DNA from: Variovorax sp. WS11
Lineage (GTDB): Bacteria > Pseudomonadota > Gammaproteobacteria > Burkholderiales > Burkholderiaceae_C
DNA: 64,000 nt
Assembly: GCF_010499245.1 (NCBI RefSeq)
Contig: NZ_JAAGOW010000001.1
Span: 186,001 to 250,000, forward strand
Direction: 5' to 3'
A program made the translations under genes and the position numbers. Numbering within the stretch: the first letter of the stretch is position 1; each line of letters starts with the position of its first letter. This document shows, in pieces, positions 58,428 through 64,000 of the stretch. The notes beneath the pieces are model-generated. The model was not told the origin of the DNA, made no database searches, and saw only the letters and a program-made list of their open reading frames with translations.

Positions 58428-60215
58428 ATGGAAAGAATCGTTCACGATCTCGTGCAGGGCGTGCCCGCATGGGATGAGTTCCGACTGACCCACTTCGGCG
58501 CCAGCGAGATCGCTGCAGTCTTGGGTCTGTCGAAGACCACAACGCGCACCGAGCTGCTGCGCGCCAAGAAGACTGGCATCGCGAAGGAGTTCGGCGACTG
58601 GCTGCAGCGCAACGTGCTGGACCGCGGCCACGAGATCGAAGCACTGGCACGGCCGCTGGCTGTCGAGTTCGCAGGGGTTGATGGCTTCTACCCTGCAACT
58701 GCATCGATCGGCCGCATCAGCGCCTCCAGCGATGGCCTCGACATGCTCGACGAGACTGCGTGGGAGTGCAAGAGCCTGAACGCCCAGAACGGGCCCATCG
58801 TGCGCGCCGGCCAAGTGCCGGAAGAGCACATGCCGCAATGTCAGCAGGTGTTGATGGTCACGGGCGCCGACCGCCTCCTTTTCACCGTCTCTGACGGCAC
58901 GCGCGAGAACACCTTCCATGTCTGGGTGGAGCCCGACACGACCTGGTTTGACCGCATTCGCGCGGCTTGGGCGCAGTTCGAGATCGACCTCGCCGCCTAT
59001 GTGCCGGTCGAGATCAAGGAGCGCCCTGCGGCCGAGGTCACCCTCGCGTTGCCGGCGCTGGTGATCCACGCCAAGGGCGAGATCACGACCAGCAACATGA
59101 AGGAGTACGGCGACGCCCTTACCCGGCGCTTGGCGGAGGTCCGCGCGATCCAGTTGGTCACCGACCAGGACTTTTCCAACGCGAAGGAATCGGCCAAGCT
59201 GTTGCGCGAGAACATCCAACAGGCCAAGCACGCGAAGGAAGCGATGCTCGCCCAGACGGTAACGGTCGGCGAGGCCGCTCGGATGATCGACAGCTGGTGC
59301 GAGGACATGCGCCAGACGGCGCTGAAGCTGGAGCAGGACGTCGAGCGCGAGGACAGGGTCAAGAAGGCCGCCATGCTCGCCAAGGCGAGGACTGACTATG
59401 AGGCGCACATCGAAGCGCTGAAGGTCGACACCGGCGGCCCCTGGATTGTCCTCCCCTCCCCGGATTGGCCCGGCGCGATCAAGAGCAAGCGCAGCTTCGC
59501 CAGCATGCAGGACGCGCTCGACACGATGCTGGCGAACGCAAAGATCGTCGCCGACGAGTCGGCTCGGAAGATTCGCGCATCGCTGGCATGCATGGCGGAG
59601 GAAGGCAAGGGCTACGAGTTCCTGCTGGCCGACCGGCTGGCGCACATCGGCAAGCCGGTGGAAGACGTGCGCATTCTGGTGCGGGCTCGCATCACCGAGC
59701 ACAAGGCGACCGAGGAGCGCCGCGCCGCAGAACTCGCCGAGCGGGAGCGCGCACGCATCCGCGCCGAGGAGGAGGATCGCGCGCGCGCACAGGCGGCCCG
59801 CGAGCAGCAGGATCGCGAAGCGGCGGAGCGCCGCGAGCGTGAGGAAGCCGAAGGCCGAAAGCGCCAGCAGGAGCAGGAGGCGGCGGCGCGCGAGCAGCAG
59901 GAGCGCCAGCAAACCCTAGCGCGCACGGAGCCGCAGCGCGAGGCACCCGTGGCGCCCGCCGCCGCACCGGCGCCAACCGTCATTCCCATGCCAGCGCGCC
60001 CCGCCGCTACACCCGCCGGCAAGCCGACGCTCAGCCTGGGCCAGCTCAAGGAGCGGCTCGCCCCAATCCAGATCACCGCCGACGGCCTGGCCACCTTGGG
60101 CTTCACGGGCCTGAAGGACCGCGGTTCCGTGCTGTTCCACGAGGCCGAGTACCCGCACATCTTGGCCGCGCTCGTCGCGCACGTGCAGGCCATCCAAGCC
60201 AAGCAGGCCGCCTGA
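58428..60215 (+). CDS. YqaJ-type viral exonuclease with long coiled-coil tail
   Basis: 595 residues. Residues ~20-175 are a lambda-exonuclease/YqaJ fold: HFGASEIAAVLGLSK, then GHEIEALARP (Glu), ISASSDGLD (Asp) and WECKSL (Glu-x-Lys). It should degrade one strand from dsDNA ends to feed the preceding annealing protein. After ~200 it extends into a long helical region and an Arg/Glu/Gln coiled coil (~430-520), far longer than minimal YqaJ, perhaps for multimerisation. Confidence 0.87.
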   Translation: MERIVHDLVQGVPAWDEFRLTHFGASEIAAVLGLSKTTTRTELLRAKKTGIAKEFGDWLQRNVLDRGHEIEALARPLAVEFAGVDGFYPATASIGRISASSDGLDMLDETAWECKSLNAQNGPIVRAGQVPEEHMPQCQQVLMVTGADRLLFTVSDGTRENTFHVWVEPDTTWFDRIRAAWAQFEIDLAAYVPVEIKERPAAEVTLALPALVIHAKGEITTSNMKEYGDALTRRLAEVRAIQLVTDQDFSNAKESAKLLRENIQQAKHAKEAMLAQTVTVGEAARMIDSWCEDMRQTALKLEQDVEREDRVKKAAMLAKARTDYEAHIEALKVDTGGPWIVLPSPDWPGAIKSKRSFASMQDALDTMLANAKIVADESARKIRASLACMAEEGKGYEFLLADRLAHIGKPVEDVRILVRARITEHKATEERRAAELAERERARIRAEEEDRARAQAAREQQDREAAERREREEAEGRKRQQEQEAAAREQQERQQTLARTEPQREAPVAPAAAPAPTVIPMPARPAATPAGKPTLSLGQLKERLAPIQITADGLATLGFTGLKDRGSVLFHEAEYPHILAALVAHVQAIQAKQAA

Positions 60216-60240
60216 CCCGATCAACCCCGAAGGACCAACC

Positions 60241-60528
60241 ATGCCCAAGCAGTACACCCCGGCCGCTCCCTTCAACGACATCGCGGAGTACATCGAGATC
60301 CCGATGACGTCCGTGGAGAGCCATCAGGTCGCCGCCATCGGCTACGACCCCGAAAGCAAGACCCTGGCCGTGACCTTCACGCGCGGCCCGGGCCACATCT
60401 ACCAATACCCCGGCGTCGAGCCGGAGGTGCACGCCGCCTTCATCGCGGCTGAGTCCATCGGCAAGTACTTCGGCGAGCACATCAAGCCGCTGCCCTTCAA
60501 GAAGTTCCCGGCGCCCGTCGCCGCCTGA
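60241..60528 (+). CDS. KTSC domain protein
   Basis: 95 residues: MTSVESHQVAAIGYDPESKT then LAVTFTRGPGHIYQYPGVEP and AESIGKYFGEHIKPL, the KTSC pattern. These small proteins occur in phages and in bacteria, often fused or adjacent to nucleic-acid enzymes; function unknown. Confidence 0.88.
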   Translation: MPKQYTPAAPFNDIAEYIEIPMTSVESHQVAAIGYDPESKTLAVTFTRGPGHIYQYPGVEPEVHAAFIAAESIGKYFGEHIKPLPFKKFPAPVAA

Positions 60529-60632
60529 CCCAGTTCGGGCCGGCGAGGGCACGCGGAAGTTATTCAGCCGCGCGCCTGGCGTTTTAGTAGTCGCCTGCCG
60601 GCCCTCCTCCTTCTCCACCAACAGCAAGACCA

Positions 60633-61319
60633 ATGAAGCAAACCATCATCGCCCTGGCCATCTTCGCCGCGTCCGGCGTCCATGCAACCGGCCATCCGCC
60701 GCCGCCCAGCAACCCGGCGCCGAACGCCAGCTCGAGCGCGCAAGCTGGCGCAGTTGCCGGTGCCGCGGCGGTGGCCGGCGTCAAGAACCGCGTCAGCGTG
60801 CGCAACACCGCGGCCGGCGGTGCCGGCGGCTCGGCGACCATCACCGGCCTGACCGGCATCGCGGGCGGCCAGTTCGGCGGCGCTGGTGGCGCGGTGGGCA
60901 ATGTCATGGCCGGCGGCCTGGAACTGGCCGGCGCGCGCATCGGCTCGGACGTGAAGGTCGAGCGCTCGGCGCCGAGCCTCTACGGCGCCACACCCACGCA
61001 GCCGACCCAGCCCTGCGCTCGGCCCGGCTTCAGCATCGGTGGCTCCGGTCGCGACGGCAGCGGCCTGCTGTCGATCCCCACCGGCACGGACGTCACCTGC
61101 CGCGTCGACAACGCGCTGACCATCATGGCCCGCAATTCGAAGCTCTTCAGCGACGACGACCGCCTCACAGTCTCGTGCAAGCAGGAAGACATCGCCGAGA
61201 CCCAGACCTGCAAGGACTTGGCGCGGCGCAAGGCCAGCGCCGAGCGCGCGGCCGCTGTCTTGGAAGACCGGCACACGCGCGCCTACATCGCTGCCCGCGA
61301 CTCGTCGCTCCTGCCCTGA
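60633..61319 (+). CDS. Secreted protein, unassigned
   Basis: 228 residues with a signal peptide (MKQTIIALAIFAASGVHATG), a Gly/Ala-rich low-complexity region (TITGLTGIAGGQFGGAGGAV), and a C-terminal half with four Cys (QPCARPGF, TDVTCRVD, LTVSCKQEDI, TQTCKDLARR) and KASAERAAAVLEDRHTRAYI. Unusual for an early operon: it could act in the periplasm on the host. Function unknown. Confidence 0.68.
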   Translation: MKQTIIALAIFAASGVHATGHPPPPSNPAPNASSSAQAGAVAGAAAVAGVKNRVSVRNTAAGGAGGSATITGLTGIAGGQFGGAGGAVGNVMAGGLELAGARIGSDVKVERSAPSLYGATPTQPTQPCARPGFSIGGSGRDGSGLLSIPTGTDVTCRVDNALTIMARNSKLFSDDDRLTVSCKQEDIAETQTCKDLARRKASAERAAAVLEDRHTRAYIAARDSSLLP

Positions 61320-61348
61320 TCAACAACAACCCCGGAAGGCCCAACTTC

Positions 61349-62029
61349 ATGTTCGAACTCAAAGACCAGACCACGATGAAGCTCAAGAAGGCGAGCACGC
61401 ACGTGGAGAACCATGGCGACGAAGAACGGATCGCGCTCGACCTGCGCGTGATCTGGACCACGAACAATCGCAATCTCAATCTGATCAAGAAGGGATTGCG
61501 AGAGGCCTTCTTCTGCGACCTGCGCGCCCAGCAGCAGGGTGACCAGGAAGAGATGGACTTACCGGTCGACGAGTTGCCGAATGTGCGCTTCCCCGACCTC
61601 GACTACCCGATCAAGATCAAGGACTTCCAGCTGATGGGCGCGCGGGTCGAGGTCGCCTATGGCATCGACGACGCGAGCGCCGTGGTGATGCAGTTGTGCA
61701 AGGCGCACAAGTTCGAATTCACGCCCATCGAAGGCGGATCGGTGCTCATCGAATACTCGATCTCTTCGTCGGCCGACATCGATCGCGACATGATCGGCAC
61801 GACCTCGATGCTGCAAAAGCATGAGATCTCGATGAAGCAGACCATGCCGGAGGTCGAGCAACCGACGCGCCCGCTCACCGAAGCGGACGTGTTCACGAAT
61901 CCGGTGCCGGACAGCACGGAGCCGCCCCTCACTCCCGAGGATGTTTTCATCAACCAGTCCGCCGAGACCACTCCGGCCGCCACGGTGTCGGTCAAGGGCA
62001 AGGGCCGCAAGCCCAAGGCGGAGGCCTGA
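61349..62029 (+). CDS. Phage protein, unassigned
   Basis: 226 residues from ATG 61349 (MFELKDQTTMKLKKASTHVE). A beta-rich region (ALDLRVIWTTNNRNLNLIKK; YPIKIKDFQLMGARVEVAYG) and a disordered Thr/Pro/Glu C-terminal end with a basic KGKGRKPKAEA tail. Common in phage recombination clusters. Function unknown. Confidence 0.62.
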   Translation: MFELKDQTTMKLKKASTHVENHGDEERIALDLRVIWTTNNRNLNLIKKGLREAFFCDLRAQQQGDQEEMDLPVDELPNVRFPDLDYPIKIKDFQLMGARVEVAYGIDDASAVVMQLCKAHKFEFTPIEGGSVLIEYSISSSADIDRDMIGTTSMLQKHEISMKQTMPEVEQPTRPLTEADVFTNPVPDSTEPPLTPEDVFINQSAETTPAATVSVKGKGRKPKAEA

Positions 62030-62033
62030 CGCG

Positions 62034-62219
62034 ATGGGCTTCACCGTCATCCCCATCGAAAAGGTGCGAGCGGCGCTCGCGCGCGCTGAAGAGCTCGGCG
62101 CCGCAGGCATCGAGGAAGCGTGTGCCGCCGCCGCGCAGTCGCTGGGCATCGCCGTCGAGTCGGTGCGCGAGGTGGCGTACGAGCTGGCTGATCAGGATGC
62201 AGGGGGCGACGCAGCATGA
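62034..62219 (+). CDS. Small helical phage protein
   Basis: 61 residues: MGFTVIPIEKVRAALARAEE then EACAAAAQSLGIAVESVREV. ATGA overlap with the methyltransferase gene. Function unknown. Confidence 0.6.
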   Translation: MGFTVIPIEKVRAALARAEELGAAGIEEACAAAAQSLGIAVESVREVAYELADQDAGGDAA

Positions 62220-63901
62220 TCTCGCCGCAGTTCGTGCTCAACCTCGCCGCGAAGCTGGTGATCGTGCTGTTCGCCGGCTCCGGCGGCAGTTGTACCGGCA
62301 TCGAGCAAGCGATCGGCCGGCACGTCGACATCGCCGTGAACCACAACGACGACGCCGTCTCTTGCCACGCGGTGAACCACCCGCAGACCCGCCACTACCG
62401 CAAGGACGTGCGCGAGCTGTGCCCGCGCGCGTTGACCGGCGGCCAGCCTGCAGGCTACTTCCATGCCAGTCCCGACTGCACGCACTTCAGCCAGGCGCTG
62501 GGCGGCCAGCCTCGCGACACAGAGATCCGCTCGCTGTCCTGGGTGGTGGTGCGCTGGGCTGGCCAAGCGCTGCCCGACGTCATCACCCTCGAAAATGTTG
62601 AACAAATTCGGAAATGGTGCCCGCTGATCGCGAAGCGCGACAAGGCGACCGGCCGCGTGATCAAGCTCGACGGAACTGTCGCCGGGCCCGGTGAGCACAC
62701 CCCGCGGCGGCTGCAGCACTTGGTGCCCGACCCGAAGCGCCTGGGCCAGACCTGGGAGCGCTTCCTCGCGCTGCTGCGCCTGCAGGGCTACGTCATCGAG
62801 CACCGGCTGCTGAAGGCGGCTGACTACGGCGTGCCGACCACCCGCACGCGCCTGTTCATGGTCGCGCGCCGCGACGGCCTGCCCATCCAGTGGCCGGAGC
62901 CCACGCATGCGCGCAAGCCCGGCAAGGGTCTCAAGAAGTGGCGCCCGGCCGCCGAGTGCATCGACTTCAGCCTCCCGACGCGGAGCATCTTCGACCGACC
63001 AAAGCCGCTGGCGGATGCCACATGCCGGCGCGTGGCCCACGGCATGAAGAAGTTCGTGCTCGACAGCGGGGACCCTTTCATCGTTCCGATCGCCAACTGG
63101 TCGCGCGAGGCGGTCGACTCGGTGCAGCAGCCGATGCGGACCATCACGGCCTGGCCGCGGGGTGGCGCTCTCTCCGTTGTCACGCCCGTGCTCATCCAGA
63201 CCGGCTACGGCGAGCGCGCCGGGCAGGCGCCGCGTGCGCTCGACATCGACCAGCCGCTCGGTACGGTCGTCGCCGGCGGCGCGAAGCACGCGCTGGTGAC
63301 TGCCTTCGTCGAGCAGGCCAACGGCTTCGGCAACGCGCTGCCGGCGCACAGCCTCGACAAGCCGCTGTCCACGATCTTGACGAAGGGCGCGAATCAGCGG
63401 CTGGTGACCGCCCACCTGGCGCACCTGCGTGGCAACTGCGACGCGCGGCCGCTGGATGAGCCGCTGCGCACCGTCAGCGCAGGCGGCCAGCACCACGGGC
63501 TGGTCGAGTACCACCTCGCACCCGAAGCCGAGGCCGGCGCGCTGCGCTGCGCGGCGTTCCTGATCCGCTACTACGGCGAGGGCGGCCAGTGGGGTGACCT
63601 GCGCGAGCCGATGCACACCATCACCACGAAGGATCGGCTGGCGCTGGTCACCGTCTGGATCCGCGGCGAACCGTGGGTGGTGGTCGACATCTGCCTGCGC
63701 ATGCTGGTGCCGCGCGAGCTGGCCAACGCCACAGGCTTCCCGCGTCAGTACGTCATCGACCGCGGCCACGACGGCCGCATGTTCACCAAGACCCAGCAGG
63801 TGGCCATGATAGGCAACGCCGTGCCGCCTGGGCTGCAGCGCGCCGTCACCGCGGCGAACTTCAGCGACCTGTGGGACCAACCGCAGCGGAGGGCCGCCTG
63901 A
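62216..63901 (+). CDS. C5 DNA cytosine methyltransferase
   Basis: 561 residues. Motif I VLFAGSGGSCTGIEQAIG; motif IV ASPDCTHFSQALGGQP with the catalytic Cys near residue 86, using Pro-Asp-Cys instead of Pro-Pro-Cys; motif VI TLENVEQ; motif VIII RTRLFMVARR; and motif IX/X blocks near the C terminus (ANATGFPRQYVI, MIGNAVPPGL). Five repeats of the form PL-x-T(I/V) lie in the target recognition region. It probably protects phage DNA from host restriction. No cognate endonuclease is visible. Confidence 0.92.
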   Translation: MISPQFVLNLAAKLVIVLFAGSGGSCTGIEQAIGRHVDIAVNHNDDAVSCHAVNHPQTRHYRKDVRELCPRALTGGQPAGYFHASPDCTHFSQALGGQPRDTEIRSLSWVVVRWAGQALPDVITLENVEQIRKWCPLIAKRDKATGRVIKLDGTVAGPGEHTPRRLQHLVPDPKRLGQTWERFLALLRLQGYVIEHRLLKAADYGVPTTRTRLFMVARRDGLPIQWPEPTHARKPGKGLKKWRPAAECIDFSLPTRSIFDRPKPLADATCRRVAHGMKKFVLDSGDPFIVPIANWSREAVDSVQQPMRTITAWPRGGALSVVTPVLIQTGYGERAGQAPRALDIDQPLGTVVAGGAKHALVTAFVEQANGFGNALPAHSLDKPLSTILTKGANQRLVTAHLAHLRGNCDARPLDEPLRTVSAGGQHHGLVEYHLAPEAEAGALRCAAFLIRYYGEGGQWGDLREPMHTITTKDRLALVTVWIRGEPWVVVDICLRMLVPRELANATGFPRQYVIDRGHDGRMFTKTQQVAMIGNAVPPGLQRAVTAANFSDLWDQPQRRAA

Positions 63902-63903
63902 TG

Positions 63904-64000
63904 TCAGTGGTTCACCATCAACCGCTTCCGCAGCCAATCCCTCGCTGCTGCCAAGCCAGCGTCGGCGGCCTCAAGTTCTGTGTCGAAGATCTCGCCGGAG
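63904..64000 (-). CDS. Partial leftward gene at the window edge
   Basis: Reading leftward from 64000 gives SGEIFDTELEAADAGLAAAR then DWLRKRLMVNH and a stop at 63904: an amphipathic helical C terminus with high-GC third positions. A + strand ATG at 63901 overlapping the methyltransferase stop is an alternative frame. Only the end is in the window, so identity is unknown. Confidence 0.4.
   Translation of the reverse strand, partial: SGEIFDTELEAADAGLAAARDWLRKRLMVNH

Larger units (their letters stand above)
7456..64000. mobile_element. Prophage (podovirus-like), left ~56.5 kb
   Basis: From tRNA-Asn to the right edge every gene is phage or phage cargo: terminase, portal, capsid, tail, lysis, helicase, NinB, RuvC, repressor, YqaJ, DNA methyltransferase. 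The late region has no tape measure, sheath or tube, and has a DUF4043-type capsid and a SU10-like adaptor, which suggests a short tail. The exact left end is inferred from the tRNA. The right end and integrase are outside the window. Confidence 0.9.

Noticed and set aside
63901-64000. Rightward ORF MSVVHHQPLPQPIPRCC overlapping the methyltransferase stop
   Set aside because: Third-position GC is lower than in the leftward frame and it reads less like a natural protein; cannot be settled at the edge.

Overview
The window joins a GC-rich bacterial chromosome to the first ~56.5 kb of an integrated tailed phage. The chromosomal part (1 to ~7455) carries ilvD, a TPP riboswitch, a thiamine salvage/synthesis cluster (cytX, thiD, thiO, thiS, thiG, thiE) and tRNA-Asn. 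This layout and the protein sequences suggest Burkholderiales, most likely Comamonadaceae (Variovorax-like). That assignment is from memory of the families, not from a search. The prophage begins at or just after the 3' end of tRNA-Asn and runs off the right edge. No integrase is in the window, so it and attR should lie beyond 64000.

Left cargo (7.6-10.8 kb): an unrecognised two-CxxC protein, a minimal ATP-dependent DNA ligase, a DUF3606 protein, a small Cys-rich protein, and an SRAP/YedK-type protein sharing a LexA-like box with a small divergent gene. Next comes the leftward late block (10.8-44.6 kb). It is podovirus-like, with no tape measure, sheath or tube genes: TerS, TerL, portal, scaffold, DUF4043-type capsid, adaptor, Asp-box beta-propellers, tail fibre, glycine-rich adhesin, a lysis cassette (holins, GH24 lysozyme, Rz/Rz1) and large Ala/Pro-rich virion proteins. 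It is interrupted by rightward insertions: an HsdR_N-like nuclease, an HNH protein and ribbon-helix-helix proteins. A tRNA with CAT anticodon and initiator-like arms sits before the packaging genes.

The leftward early/middle operon (44.7-53.5 kb) is a chain of overlapping genes: CII-like protein, a 20-codon micro-ORF, a DndC/PAPS-reductase-like PP-loop enzyme, DUF1376-type replication protein, DnaB helicase, RuvC-type resolvase, NinB and YbcO. The immunity region (53.5-55.5 kb) has divergent Cro-like and CI-like genes and five copies of the palindrome TAGCGCnGCGCTA in two clusters; the second cluster overlaps a near-consensus promoter for the rightward operon. That operon (55.5-63.9 kb) encodes small proteins, a recombination pair (putative annealing protein plus YqaJ exonuclease), KTSC and secreted proteins, and a C5 DNA methyltransferase.

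The most notable regulatory signal is a G/C box followed by sigma70-like elements, found seven times, each just upstream of a leftward transcription module. Several genes carry small frame-breaking changes: a 22-bp tandem repeat at three copies where two would be in frame, two single-base shifts in a Pro-rich tract, and one extra base in a tightly overlapped gene. These point to early decay, phase-variable switching or sequencing error.
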